A DNA stretch of 64,000 bases, from contig BGKB01000213.1 of the NCBI GenBank assembly GCA_003116975.1, positions 43,217-107,216 on the forward strand, read 5' to 3'. Every line of letters starts with the position of its first letter. Position 1 is the first letter of the stretch. The notes beneath the pieces are model-generated. The model did not search any database, was not told where the DNA came from, and saw nothing but the letters and a program-made list of their open reading frames with translations. Positions 41,056 to 50,796 of the stretch are shown in pieces. This stretch comes from Aurantiochytrium sp. KH105. Its lineage: Eukaryota > Sar > Bigyra > Thraustochytrida > Thraustochytriidae. The position numbers and the translations under genes are program-made.

Positions 41056-42615
41056 TTACATTCTGGAGCGGAGGTGTTGATGCGCAATGTAGGCAGTCAT
41101 GAGGGTGATGAGGAAGTTCTTCTTGTCGGTGATAAAGTTGGTCATCTGCGTAAAGTGAAAGGAAACCTTGGGATGCAGTCCAAGCCTGAGCACGGCCTCG
41201 TCGAGCGAAGAGTAAGGCGGGTAGCGCTGCGGGGCATCGAGCAAGGTGCCGCGGCGCATCACGGCCTTGTGGTGGGAAAAGGCATCGAAAGAACGTTTGC
41301 CGTGGTAAGATCCCATACCCGAGGCACCAACGCCGCCAAAGGGCAGCTCCGAGTTGGAGAGATGCACGACGACATCGTTGATGAGGGCCGCGCCAGAAGA
41401 GGTGAGACGCAGCGCACGCTCAGCAAGCTCGTTATCCGACGTGAAGCAGTAGAGCGCAAGGGGCTTGGGGCGCGCGCGGATGAAAGGCAGCACCTGTCCG
41501 TCAAAGTCGCGATAGCGGAAGATGGGAATGAGAGGTCCGAAAATCTCGTCCTGCATGAGGGCCGAAGACTCGAAGGCGTGCATGTCAGTGCCAAAGTCAA
41601 AGACGGAAGGCGCAATGAAGCGGTCATTGGCGTCATTCTCGCCGCCGTGCACAAGGTACTGCTTGGCGTCCTCAACGCAGCCGTTGAGACGGCGGAAAGC
41701 GGCATCGTTGACGATGCGACCAAACCACTTTGTCTTTTGCGGGTCGCGGCCATAGAACTGCACAATGGTACGCTTGAGGGTCTTGATGAAGTCATCGGCG
41801 ATTGCCTCATGGACCATAAAGTAGTCGGGACGCACGCAGGTTTGGCCGGAGTTCATGAGCGCGCCCCAGGCGCAGCGTTTGGCGGCGATGGCAAGGTCAG
41901 CCTTGCGGTCAATGACGCAGGGCGACTTGCCACCAAGCTCGAGCACGACGGGGCAGAGCTGCTTGGCAGCGGCCTCTGCGACGACCTGACCGACAAAGGG
42001 GCTGCCGGTAAAGAAGATCTTGTCGAGCTTTTGCTCGAGCAGGCTGCTGGTGATGTGGCGGTTACCCTCGACGGCGCGAATGCATTCCGGGTCCATGTAC
42101 TTTTGCACGAGACGGCAAATAGTGTGGCTGCTGGTTTCCGAGTAAGAGCCGGGTTTGATGATGGCGCAGTTTCCGGCGGCGATCGCGCCAACGAGCGGAT
42201 GCAGGGAGAGGAGCACGTTGTAGTTCCAGGCGCCGAGAATGAGGACGACGCCGAGGGGGTCCTTTTGCACCATGCTTTGAGACGGGGTGTTGAGCAGACC
42301 CGATCCGACATGCTCGTCGGCCATCCAGTGGTCAAGGTGCTGCTTGGCCTCGTAGATCTCGCCGCGCACGAGGGCGATCTCCTGGAACCAGCCTTCGAGG
42401 TCGCTCTTGTGGATGTCGGCGTACATGGCCTTGCAGAGGTCATCGCAGCCCTCGGTGAGAAGCTTGTCGAGGGCATCAAGCTGCGCCAGTCTCCATGCCT
42501 TGCTGCGTGTCTTGTCGGTGTTGAAGGTCTGGCGCAGGCCTTCGACGATGCCCGGAATGTCCTCCGGGTCCACGGACGCTTTGAGGGCACCAGCCTCTTC
42601 GGTGGGACGCGGCAT
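41056..42615 (-). CDS. Aldehyde dehydrogenase, ALDH3-type, 519 aa
   Basis: NAD(P)-dependent oxidation of aldehydes, probably fatty aldehydes, as for the ALDH3 class. The cofactor site has WNYNVLLSLHPLVGAIAAGN (130-149) and FFTGSPFVG (201-209). The general base Glu226 is in LELGGKSP and the nucleophile Cys260 in NSGQTCVRPDY. Downstream, EIFGPLIPIF and ELPFGGVGASGMGSYHGKRSFD are class-3 hallmarks. The C-terminal residues are Ser-Arg-Met, which fits the [SAC][KRH][LM] rule for peroxisomal targeting, though SRM is a weaker signal. The C-terminal end lacks a strong membrane anchor. The start is the ATG at 42615; the earlier frame has a TTG and a Gln-rich run. The gene is convergent with the acyltransferase. 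Confidence 0.94.
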   Translation of the reverse strand: MPRPTEEAGALKASVDPEDIPGIVEGLRQTFNTDKTRSKAWRLAQLDALDKLLTEGCDDLCKAMYADIHKSDLEGWFQEIALVRGEIYEAKQHLDHWMADEHVGSGLLNTPSQSMVQKDPLGVVLILGAWNYNVLLSLHPLVGAIAAGNCAIIKPGSYSETSSHTICRLVQKYMDPECIRAVEGNRHITSSLLEQKLDKIFFTGSPFVGQVVAEAAAKQLCPVVLELGGKSPCVIDRKADLAIAAKRCAWGALMNSGQTCVRPDYFMVHEAIADDFIKTLKRTIVQFYGRDPQKTKWFGRIVNDAAFRRLNGCVEDAKQYLVHGGENDANDRFIAPSVFDFGTDMHAFESSALMQDEIFGPLIPIFRYRDFDGQVLPFIRARPKPLALYCFTSDNELAERALRLTSSGAALINDVVVHLSNSELPFGGVGASGMGSYHGKRSFDAFSHHKAVMRRGTLLDAPQRYPPYSSLDEAVLRLGLHPKVSFHFTQMTNFITDKKNFLITLMTAYIAHQHLRSRM

Positions 42616-43131
42616 TCTCCGACGAGAAGTGGTCACTCGTACTGCTGTTGCTGTTCGATGCTGCTGCTGCGGCTGCTGCGGCTGCTGATTCTGATTTTGG
42701 TCTTTGCTTTCTCGCAAGCTTTCTTTCTTTTTATTTTTTTATTCTTTCAGCCTCCCCTTTTACGCAGGCAGCACAGGTAGTATAGCTGTCTGTCTCTTGC
42801 GCGCACACCTTGTTTGCGCGCAGCAGCGCACCCCTTGCCCCCTATGAGGTACGCCTTCTTTTGGCATGACATGATGGGATGCTCTCACATGCGCGAGCGA
42901 GCGACAGCAACGATGGCGATGGCGAGAGCGAGAGCGAGAGCGAGAGCGAGAGAGCGAAGCCTTCACCCCTGTGACCCGTCACGTCACATCATGTCACTTG
43001 ATGTTTTTAGACCATAGTGGGGATAGACACCTGCCCATACCTACCTACCTGCCAAGCCTGCTTATACCTAACCTATACCCCGGCCCTTCTCAAGATCATA
43101 CAAATGGATGAGCGACTGAGCAAGCCTTAGC
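42616..43131. other. Intergenic region
   Basis: Upstream of the ALDH gene and downstream of the M13 peptidase. It has a GAGAGC hexanucleotide-like tract (42918-42955), a CTG/GCT-rich run just upstream of the ALDH start, and ACCT-type repeats at 43030-43080. No gene. Confidence 0.55.
42918..42955. repeat. GAGAGC/GATGGC simple repeat
   Basis: Hexanucleotide-like tract (GATGGC, then GAGAGC units) about 300 bases upstream of the ALDH start. Confidence 0.8.
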
Positions 43132-45723
43132 CTACCAGACCTCGCAGCGCGTCCCAGCATTCATGGGAGAACCCGAGGGACATTTGAAGGCCGAAGCAAA
43201 GGGACGAAAATTTTGCAGCGTGCCGATGACCCGGAAACGAGCGGGCGCGTGGACATCGTTGAGGACGACCTTTTCGAGGGCTTGGTCGCGGGTCTTGGAG
43301 CACCAGGTGCGCGCGAAAGCTACAAAGAAGAGCTGGTCCGAGGTGTAGGTCTCGAGCCCAGGAAGTCGCTTGAAGAAGGTGCCGAGGTTGTCGCTGGACT
43401 CGGCCCGCTGACGCGCGGCATGATAGGCGGTGTACGCCTGCTTGAGGCCAGCGTTGTCGGCAAGATTCTCGCCGAGCGTGAGATTGCCGCGGACATGCGC
43501 AGCGCCGCCGAGGACCTTGAAGTGCTCGTACTGCTGGCGAACACAGTCCGTGCGCTTTTGAAAGGACTTGTACGTTGCAGGCTCCCACCAGGTCTGCAAG
43601 TTACCGCGGGCATTGTACTTTGCGCCAACGTCATCAAAGCCGTGAGAAAGTTCGTGGCCAATAACAGATGCGATACAGCCGTAGTTTAGGGCGGGAACGT
43701 GGTCCTTGTGAAAGAGCGGCGGCTGCAGGATGCCCGCGGGAAAGACAAGCTCGTTGTTGGCGTTTGAATAGTAGGCGTTTACCTCGACGGGATTCATGTG
43801 CCATTCAGTCTTATCTACAGGTTCACCAAGTCGGTCGAGAACGCGCGCAAGGCCAAGCGCATCCGCACTGAGAAGATTGGAAAAGTAGTCTGTGACGGAG
43901 ATCTCGAGGGTGGCATACCTCTGTTGCAGTGCCTCGTCATCCATGACAAAGTCCGGGTAGCCAATGCGAAAGCGACTGGCATCGACCTTTGCACGTGCCC
44001 GCGTGCGCGTGGTCTCATCCATCCAGTCGAGAAGGTCGAGGTTGGACTTGAAACTGGCCTGAATGTTTTCGACGAGAGCCGAGGCCTCGGTGCGCGATTC
44101 CTGCGTAAAGTGCTCGTCGAGGAAGAGGCGCGCGACAAGGAAGCCCATGTTACTGCGCGCGCGCGCCACGCAGCGTTTCCATCGTGGCGTCGGTGACTCA
44201 ACGCCAAAGACGGTCTTGTCAAAGGCCTCGTCATTGCGAAGAAAGTGCTCAGAGAGATGTGGCGAATAATGGTACACGATGCGAAAGTAGAGGTAGTCCC
44301 GCACGGTGACAAGCTTTGTGTCGGCCAAAAGATTTTGCAGTTTTTCCAAAAATGAAGGAGACTCTACCGTGACACTTTGCAAGGCACGCAGGACTTTGGC
44401 ATCGGCGCCATCCAGCGCGGTCTTGATGTAGCGCGCGAGACCCAAGAGAGGCATGAGCGCGTCAAATTCGCTGAGGGAAAGCTCTGTGTTGGAGAGCGAC
44501 GGATCGCGGAGACGTTCGGGCGGGTCCATGATGGTGGCGAGTTTTTGCTCGAGCCGCACGAGGTCCCGGGCGCGAGCGGCCGACATTGCATCTTGTCCAC
44601 GCCAGGCCGTGAGCTGCGCAACAACGAGATCTTGAAGAGCAATGAGCGAGGGGTCGGTGTCGACGTCCTTGCCCAGGTAACTTGATCGTCCCGGAAGTGC
44701 GAGGTTTCCCTGCACAGCGTAGACGACGTTTTGGGTTGAGTTGTGAACAGCGGCGCCAATACCAAAATCTAACAAGGCGCCGACGCTGGATCGATGCATG
44801 GCCGCAAGGATATTCCGTAGGGTGCTCCAGTGACTTGCTGTCCACGTTGCGTTGTTGGGGTCAAAGTTCCAGCTGTGGAGTCCAAAGGAATTGGCGGCAC
44901 GGTCAAGCGGGGCGGCTCCAGCGGCGTTGATGCGGTCCATGTCCATGCAGGCGGCGAAAAATTCCCGAGGTTTGCGTAGCAATTGTTTGTGTTGTTTTTG
45001 TTGCTTGTCGTTGCTCGTGTCGGATGCATCATCGACAGGATCGAGAATTTGACGCAAGGCTTGCAAGTTTCGATCCGAGACGAGGGTCAGTGTGGAGACG
45101 CGTGTATCGGATGGTTCTAATGGGTGGTTGGCGATCCACTCGCCGCACACGTGGTTGTAAAAGTCATCGCACGGGTCGACGGACGCGTCGATGCTGCGGA
45201 GGAGATCGCTGGCGGCCTCGACACAAGCGGGCGTCTCGCAAATGGTGGCTTGTTGCAGCTGGAGCTCCTCGAGACGATCTGTGCGCAGACCGACGCTCAT
45301 GAGCGCGAGGATGAGAATGGCGCAGCCGAGAGTGAGCGCTTTTTCCAGCGGGCTAAGGCGCGCCCAGGTGTGGCCCGCGCCGCACGCTGCAGAGTCGTCC
45401 GCCCCCGCGGGCCCTCTTGCGTACACCTCGGGCCCTGAGTTTGTATCTGCAAAAAAGGATCTCTGTGCATCCCAATGCGACCCGCCATCATCGTCATCGT
45501 CGTCGTCGTCGTCGCCGCCGCCGTCTCCGTTGCCGACGTTGTCGTGAATGCCGTGGCGACGGCCACGTCCTCGGCCCAAGCCCGAGCCCAGAGGTTCGCT
45601 TGTGCCTTGGTCGTCGTCGTTGTGATTGACGCCGTTGAGAAAGTGCCCCTCGCGCGCAGCCGCAGAAGCTGCGTTCTCCTCCAGGTCGCCGCGCCCCGCC
45701 GGGTCCACGCGCGCGAGCTCCAT
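43132..45723 (-). CDS. M13 (neprilysin/ECE-type) zinc metallopeptidase, type II membrane protein, 863 aa
   Basis: Cell-surface or endomembrane oligopeptidase. Zinc motif HELSH is at residues 690-694 within VIGHELSHGFDD, the third ligand Glu752 in ENLADNAG with Asp756 nearby, and the protein ends in C-x-V-W, the hallmark terminal Cys-x-x-Trp. The substrate-side motif NAYYSNANNELVFPAGILQPP is also clear. A single membrane segment at about 127-146 follows a cytosolic tail that is Asp/Gly-rich, with ten Asp in a row at 70-79. Paired Cys residues in the ectodomain start (about 161-193) match the family. This fits peptide hormone or nutrient peptide cleavage outside the cell. The cytosolic tail is longer than usual. 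Intronless, divergent from the exchanger gene. Confidence 0.95.
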   Translation of the reverse strand: MELARVDPAGRGDLEENAASAAAREGHFLNGVNHNDDDQGTSEPLGSGLGRGRGRRHGIHDNVGNGDGGGDDDDDDDDDGGSHWDAQRSFFADTNSGPEVYARGPAGADDSAACGAGHTWARLSPLEKALTLGCAILILALMSVGLRTDRLEELQLQQATICETPACVEAASDLLRSIDASVDPCDDFYNHVCGEWIANHPLEPSDTRVSTLTLVSDRNLQALRQILDPVDDASDTSNDKQQKQHKQLLRKPREFFAACMDMDRINAAGAAPLDRAANSFGLHSWNFDPNNATWTASHWSTLRNILAAMHRSSVGALLDFGIGAAVHNSTQNVVYAVQGNLALPGRSSYLGKDVDTDPSLIALQDLVVAQLTAWRGQDAMSAARARDLVRLEQKLATIMDPPERLRDPSLSNTELSLSEFDALMPLLGLARYIKTALDGADAKVLRALQSVTVESPSFLEKLQNLLADTKLVTVRDYLYFRIVYHYSPHLSEHFLRNDEAFDKTVFGVESPTPRWKRCVARARSNMGFLVARLFLDEHFTQESRTEASALVENIQASFKSNLDLLDWMDETTRTRARAKVDASRFRIGYPDFVMDDEALQQRYATLEISVTDYFSNLLSADALGLARVLDRLGEPVDKTEWHMNPVEVNAYYSNANNELVFPAGILQPPLFHKDHVPALNYGCIASVIGHELSHGFDDVGAKYNARGNLQTWWEPATYKSFQKRTDCVRQQYEHFKVLGGAAHVRGNLTLGENLADNAGLKQAYTAYHAARQRAESSDNLGTFFKRLPGLETYTSDQLFFVAFARTWCSKTRDQALEKVVLNDVHAPARFRVIGTLQNFRPFASAFKCPSGSPMNAGTRCEVW

Positions 45724-46355
45724 GGTCCCTGGGCGGCGCGCCGCAGCGAGCCTCGCTTCTGCTCCGCTGGCAGCCTCTCTCGCTCGGGCTCGAAGATAGC
45801 CTTTTTTTCGCCTCGTTCTTTCCTTCTCTACTGGTATAGTAGGCCTACTACATGCCGCACAGCCGCAAGGCCCAACACCTTTCCGTTTTGTCTGCCGGGC
45901 TTCTTCAGCCCTCCATCGCGCGAGCCAGCCTGCGCGTGCTCAGCCTTTGCGTAGCTTGTGCCGCGTCCCATCTTGGCCGGCGCCCCGCTGTGCTCCCGGG
46001 AGGCACGAACCTGAACAGGCCTAGGCCTAGACTCTCACAGACGTGAACGGACGCGTAGTAAGTCGCTGAGCACTGGCAGGGAGAGCGGAGGCGAGGCAGC
46101 AGAGCCGCAACGGAGCGACCAGCCAACGGCCGCGACGGGCACGCGCGCGCGGAGCTGCGTTGCGTGCGTGCGTGCGTGCGTGGGCGTGGGCGCAAGCGCG
46201 TACGAGCGAGCGAAGAGGCGGAGCGGGCGACGCAGCGGGCCCGCCCGGAGAGAAGTCTGGAGTACGCTGAAGGAAAAAAGGAAGCAACGGAGCCGCAAGC
46301 TTTGCAGACAGGAAGGCGTTGAGTAGACCCACCCCAGCCAGCACTCGCCGTTTTC
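45724..46355. other. Divergent intergenic region
   Basis: Shared by the M13 peptidase and the NCKX-like gene. It has TAGGCCTA at 45840-45847 and at 46022-46029 and a GCGT tract (46158-46182). No gene. Confidence 0.55.
46158..46182. repeat. (GCGT)n tract in exchanger leader
   Basis: Six copies of GCGT lie about 175 bases before the exchanger start codon. Confidence 0.85.
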
Positions 46356-47960
46356 ATGATGTCCCCGCGAACTTGGGTGACGAGAGCAGTGGCCGTGACG
46401 GCTGCGGCCGGTCTTTGGGGTCTGAGTGCGGCAGCGGCGACAGAGACGGAGGACGACGTGGTGCTCGCTGGCGATCAGGGAAACGAGGAAATGGGGATGA
46501 AATTGGCCAAGGCTTTTGGTCTCCCGGTCCTGATTTTCTTTTGCTTTGTCGCGCTGGCCCTCGTGTGCGACGACTACCTTGCGCCGTCGCTGGAAGCTCT
46601 TGTGAGGCGCTTCAAGATTCCGCACGATGTAGCAAGTGCAACCTTTTTGGCGTTTGGCTCATCGGCGCCCGAGATTAGCATCAATTGCGTGGCGACAATT
46701 CATGGCAAGGTAAGCCTTTCACTGAGCGCGGTCCTGGGCTCCGGCATCATTGCATACACGGTGATACCAGCGGCGTGCGTTCTTGTTTCCAAGGGCCAGG
46801 TACTGCACTTGGAGGCGGTACCATTGGTACGCGACATGGTCTTTTACGCGGCAGCGCTATCGGCCTTTGTCGCGTTCACGTCGGAGGAAGCCTTTGCGCT
46901 CAATCAAAATCTGATCTTGCTGGGTCTCTTTGTCGTCTACCTCGGAGCGATGGTCGTCTTGGGCAAATTCTACCACGAGGCCGATAGCGGTGGCGACAAC
47001 AACGCAAGGACTCATGCTTCGATTGTAAGCCAGAACATGGAGAATGCGGCTGCTCTGAAAGCCGAGCGTGATGATTTTGATGATGACGAGGAAAAGGGAG
47101 GTCAACAGGAACGTAAGCACTTGCTGACAAGATTCAACACAGACTCGACGATTCCACACCACACTGCTTATGGAGACGACGACCTTGTGGGCCTCAAGGA
47201 GAAGAATCGGTACGGCGCGGCGCCTCACAATCCTTTTGAGAACGAAGTCGAGGAGATGCGCGGACGTAAAGAGCTCGCTGAAGCGCAAGGGTGCTGCATG
47301 CGGGTCCTGGGCATTATTACCATCCCGCTGAATCAACTTTTCCACGTGACAATTCCTCCATTTTGCTGGTCCGCGCCAGCCGATGACGACGGCAACGACG
47401 GAGACAGCGCCACGGACAGTGGCGACGATGAGAATGCAATTGAAAAGACGTGGCCTTTGACCATGTTTCTGTCGCTGGTCTACGTTGCAATCTTTAGCGA
47501 GCTTGTTCTCGTGCTGACGACGAGCTTTGCGGAGGTCGTGGGACTTTCGCACAATGTTGCGGGTTTGACAATTGTGGCGCTCGGCGCCCAGGTCCCGGAT
47601 CTCTTTGCAAGTATGTCGGTTGCGAAACAGGGCGAGGGTCCAAGCTCGATTGCGAATGCGGTCGGCTCGCAGATCATTAACATTTTGGTTGGCATTGGGG
47701 GACCCTTTTTAATCTCCAACCTGCGCACTGGAGTTCCTGTGCAAGTGGGCGCGGGCGGTGCAGGCGGCGAGCTTATCATGACTGGCGTGATGATGCTTTT
47801 CTTGGTTGTGGTCTTTTCGGTCCTGTGTTTCCGGCACATGTTTTGTAAGGCGCGGCCCTCGCGCAAGCCAGAGCTTACCAGTCTAGATGCTGTCATTCTC
47901 GCATCTCTCTACGTCGTCATGCTCGTGGTCCTCGTGGGCTCCCAGGTGATCGTCAAGTGA
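46356..47960 (+). CDS. Cation/calcium exchanger, NCKX/CaCA superfamily, 534 aa
   Basis: Sodium/calcium (perhaps potassium-dependent) antiporter. Two alpha repeats bracket the ion site: alpha-1 has TFLAFGSSAPEISIN with GSSAPE at 101-106, and alpha-2 has VALGAQVPDLFAS with GAQVPD at 410-415 in place of the usual GTSxPD. About ten hydrophobic segments are split into two halves by a hydrophilic acidic loop (about 210-360). Residues 1-28 look like a cleavable signal peptide. The family works at plasma membrane or vacuole to expel calcium. The change of the second Ser/Thr in alpha-2 to Ala-Gln could alter ion choice. ATG at 46356 is followed by a second ATG. Confidence 0.88.
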   Translation: MMSPRTWVTRAVAVTAAAGLWGLSAAAATETEDDVVLAGDQGNEEMGMKLAKAFGLPVLIFFCFVALALVCDDYLAPSLEALVRRFKIPHDVASATFLAFGSSAPEISINCVATIHGKVSLSLSAVLGSGIIAYTVIPAACVLVSKGQVLHLEAVPLVRDMVFYAAALSAFVAFTSEEAFALNQNLILLGLFVVYLGAMVVLGKFYHEADSGGDNNARTHASIVSQNMENAAALKAERDDFDDDEEKGGQQERKHLLTRFNTDSTIPHHTAYGDDDLVGLKEKNRYGAAPHNPFENEVEEMRGRKELAEAQGCCMRVLGIITIPLNQLFHVTIPPFCWSAPADDDGNDGDSATDSGDDENAIEKTWPLTMFLSLVYVAIFSELVLVLTTSFAEVVGLSHNVAGLTIVALGAQVPDLFASMSVAKQGEGPSSIANAVGSQIINILVGIGGPFLISNLRTGVPVQVGAGGAGGELIMTGVMMLFLVVVFSVLCFRHMFCKARPSRKPELTSLDAVILASLYVVMLVVLVGSQVIVK

Positions 47961-48528
47961 GAAGGTTTTGATGGTGCGTCTCGCCACGTCCATTTATGAT
48001 TGGTGGTGAGTGGATAGGGGATGTGCAATTCATGTAGCCTAGAATTTTCTTTAATAATCAAAACGAATCATTGTCAGTCGAATTAGCCTTGATGTTGTTG
48101 ATGTGGATCGTAAATGAAAATGAATGACTGTCGGTCGTCAAAGTCGCATCCGAGTTCTTTGAGCGACGCCTCATTCGCTTACGAGCTTGAGCGACTGGTT
48201 CGCAAGCGAAAATCGCATGCGCCCAATCATCAACCTCATCGTCGTTGCCGCTATCATCTTGGCATTCTTTCAAGAAAATAGTGGAAGAGTGAGATGCGCT
48301 GGCAATTGCAGTTGCGAACAACGAAAAGGAGTCAACCGCTTGAACCGAAACGCAAAAAAAACAAAAAAAACATGGAAAGGAAAAGGAAGAAAAAAGAAAC
48401 GAGCTTGTAAAGTAAGGAATCAATGTTGTCTTGTTGCATCTAAAGCATGAATTACGCCTTTGGCAAATGTTTGAGCGCTTGGGCTCCACCTCCTCTCCTT
48501 TTTTCTTTGCCCCCCTTTTTCTTTCTCC
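47961..48528. other. Convergent 3' intergenic region
   Basis: AT-rich relative to surrounding genes. It contains A-rich runs (48355-48400). No gene; a 143-codon minus frame at 48058-48489 starts at a non-ATG or weak context and looks like chance. Confidence 0.6.
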
Positions 48529-49476
48529 TTAGTGGTTGAGAAGGAGCACCGAGCAGATGAGCGATGCCCAGGTGGCAAAATAACCATTGCCGACGTCCTG
48601 GAAGGGGTTGAAGAAGGTAAGGACAATGAGGGCGACGGTCCACCAGACAATCAAGAACATGATGAGGGGCTTGCTGCCCGCTTCGGGGAACTTTGCGCCG
48701 AGAAGGACGCGTGTGAGGACAACAACGAAGGAGATGGCGCCAACAGCAATGGCGTAGCCGGAGTTGCCATTGCAGCCGTTGTCGGTGCAAAGGGAAGCGC
48801 CGGCGATGAGGACAACGGCGGAGCTAACGAGGAGGATGGCGTAGCGGTGGCCAACCTTGGCGAAGCGGTCGATGCTCTCCTGGACGCGACCGACAGCGTT
48901 GGCGAGGAGCACGATGGAGCAGAGCAGCCCTCCCCAGGCCGCAAAGTAGCCATTTCCTGGCACGACAAATGGGGCGTCATTGCCGAAAGTGGTAAAGCCG
49001 GCCACAAAGACCCACCATGCAAAGAAGAAGACGACGAGACCGAGCTGGAGCTTGGGCGTGAGGTTGTTGACGCGGTCGAGGGCGATGTAGGCGGCGGAGA
49101 CGACGAGCGAGATGACGCCAGCAGCGACGGCAAAGCCGTGCTTACCGGAGCAGTCGTTGTCGTCGCTGCATGCAGTGGACGCGGTGATTGTGAGAATGAT
49201 GGAGGCCACGAAAACGAGGAGCGGGTATCCGCCGTTGCTGAAGACCTTTTCCTTGGCGCTCTCAAAGGTCACGGTGTCGTGCTGCTCGCCGTAGGCCTCG
49301 TTGTTGCCGTAGTGGCCATTGGTGTCCTGCGCCTCGGGTGGGGGCACGGGCACGGCGTACGCCTCGTCGACGCCCTCCTGGTGTCCGCGACCAGACATCG
49401 TAGACTCCTCCTGAAACTGCTGCTCCTCGTGCTGCTGGTCCTTGGCCTCGTCCGCAGAGGGTTTCCCGTCGAGCAT
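48529..49476 (-). CDS. Tandemly duplicated four-helix membrane protein, 315 aa
   Basis: I see eight hydrophobic segments arranged as two copies of a four-helix unit, each about 115 residues. Each copy has TM1, a small Cys-containing loop (TACSDDNDCSG in the first, SLCTDNGCNG in the second), a Gly/Ala-rich helix, a helix with Trp-Trp (AWWVFVAG and VWWTVALI), and GNGYFAAWGGLLCS / GNGYFATWASLICS. This four-helix layout is MARVEL-like in general shape, but I do not claim that family. The first 75 residues are hydrophilic and Glu/Gln-rich. A second Met (residue 27) is an alternative start. A role in plasma membrane or vesicle organisation is only possible. Convergent with the exchanger. Confidence 0.85.
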   Translation of the reverse strand: MLDGKPSADEAKDQQHEEQQFQEESTMSGRGHQEGVDEAYAVPVPPPEAQDTNGHYGNNEAYGEQHDTVTFESAKEKVFSNGGYPLLVFVASIILTITASTACSDDNDCSGKHGFAVAAGVISLVVSAAYIALDRVNNLTPKLQLGLVVFFFAWWVFVAGFTTFGNDAPFVVPGNGYFAAWGGLLCSIVLLANAVGRVQESIDRFAKVGHRYAILLVSSAVVLIAGASLCTDNGCNGNSGYAIAVGAISFVVVLTRVLLGAKFPEAGSKPLIMFLIVWWTVALIVLTFFNPFQDVGNGYFATWASLICSVLLLNH

Positions 49477-50432
49477 AGTCCGCGGGGGTCGCCGGTTGCC
49501 GAGCGCGTGCGTGCGTCCGTGCGTACGGGCGGGCGGGCGGGCGTCGTCGATGCGCGTCTGCTGCCTTGCACCCGGCTTCCTTGCTTGCTCGCGGCCGGTC
49601 GATCAATCGGGCGGAGCGGCGTTGGTCGTTTGTTTCCTTCTTGCTCCTCAAGTTGGCAGTCAGACTCTGCCCGTGAGTGAGTGAGACACAGAGACAGAGG
49701 CAGCTGGATGGAGAAAGAAAGATTGCCGATTCCCTAGAGAGACACTACTACCTCGTAGTACTACCGAGATAGATAGACAGACAGATGGGCTGAGATCCTC
49801 AGGCGCGCCACGCCTCGCCGGGCGCCGCTCCCGCTGCAAAGCGAAGGCGGCCGGCCGGGCGGCGGGAGCGGCGACGGCCGCGCCTGGCTCTCCCCGCGAG
49901 GCGCCGCGGCGCGCGGGCACGCAGGCGGCGCGCGGGGGGCAGCGTCCCGCGGGGCGGCGGCGAGGCGCGGCGAGGCCGAGGCTCAGTGGGCGGTGCAGCT
50001 GCAGCGGCGAGGCGGAGGCGCGCAAGTGGGCCAAACGCCACCGCAAGTGCGGAATGCGCCGTAGTCTTCACTTGCCGCGCGCGCCGGCCTGTTTGCTATC
50101 TTTTTCAAATCCGCATTTCTGTTTTTATTTCGATCGCTTTTATTTATTTTCTTTTTTGCCACGGCGGCCGCCATGTCACTCCGTTTACTATCTATCTAGC
50201 TATCACCCGCGCGCTGCAGCGGCGATGGACGGGACGTGGAGGCCGCGCCGCGCCGCCTCCCCGGCATCAAGACCGAGGCCGGCGCCGAGCTCTGCCGTCT
50301 CCTCGGAGGGCCCGGGCTTCGCACGCTCCTCGCCTGGCCGGCTGGCTCCTCTCCCCTCCGCTCGGCACGGCGAGCTTCCTGCCCTCGGCGAGTCATCACA
50401 TCGCGGCCGTCCCCGGGAGCGGCGCGAGGAAG

Positions 50433-50475
50433 GGGAGGCGAGGCGAGGCGAGGCGAGGCGAGGCGAGGCGAGGCG
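50433..50475. repeat. (GAGGC)n tract
   Basis: About eight copies of GAGGC in a row. Confidence 0.9.
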
Positions 50476-50544
50476 GAGGCTTGCGGGCGGCGGCGGAGTG
50501 GGCGCTGCTGCTGCGCGGGACTCGCTCGCAGCCAAGCGAAGAGA

Positions 50545-50600
50545 GGCGATGCGATGCGATGCGATGCGATGCGAAGTGATGCGATGTGATGCGATGCGAA
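50545..50600. repeat. (GATGC)n tract, degenerate
   Basis: Repeats of GATGC with GAAGT and GATGT variants. Confidence 0.85.
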
Positions 50601-50708
50601 GCGTGCGGAGTGGGAGCTAGCAGGTGGCGAGTTCCGCGGGGCCGGGGGTTCTGGAGAGTCTGCCGGTGGCGGGAGGATAAAAGTTTCGCCGATTGCGCCG
50701 ACGCGGCC

Positions 50709-50720
50709 ATGAAGAAGAAG

Positions 50721-50751
<31 letters not shown>

Positions 50752-50752
50752 C
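50709..50752. repeat. (AAG)n tract after an upstream ATG
   Basis: ATG followed by about thirteen AAG codons, starting 88 bases before the RlmJ start and out of frame with it. Confidence 0.9.
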
Positions 50753-50796
50753 GGAGATGGAGAAGGAGAAAGCAGAATGCGTGGTCGCTGAGCGGC

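Larger units (their letters stand above)
49477..50796. other. Divergent intergenic region, simple-repeat-rich
   Basis: Very GC-rich and repeat-rich: GGGC/GCGT tracts (49500-49545), GAGGC (50433-50475), GATGC (50545-50600) and AAG (50709-50752). Open frames on all strands are compositional. An out-of-frame ATG at 50709 precedes the RlmJ start. No independent gene is supported. Confidence 0.55.

Noticed and set aside
41017..42780. 587-codon plus-strand frame opposite ALDH
   Set aside because: Antisense shadow of the ALDH3 gene, which has all catalytic residues.
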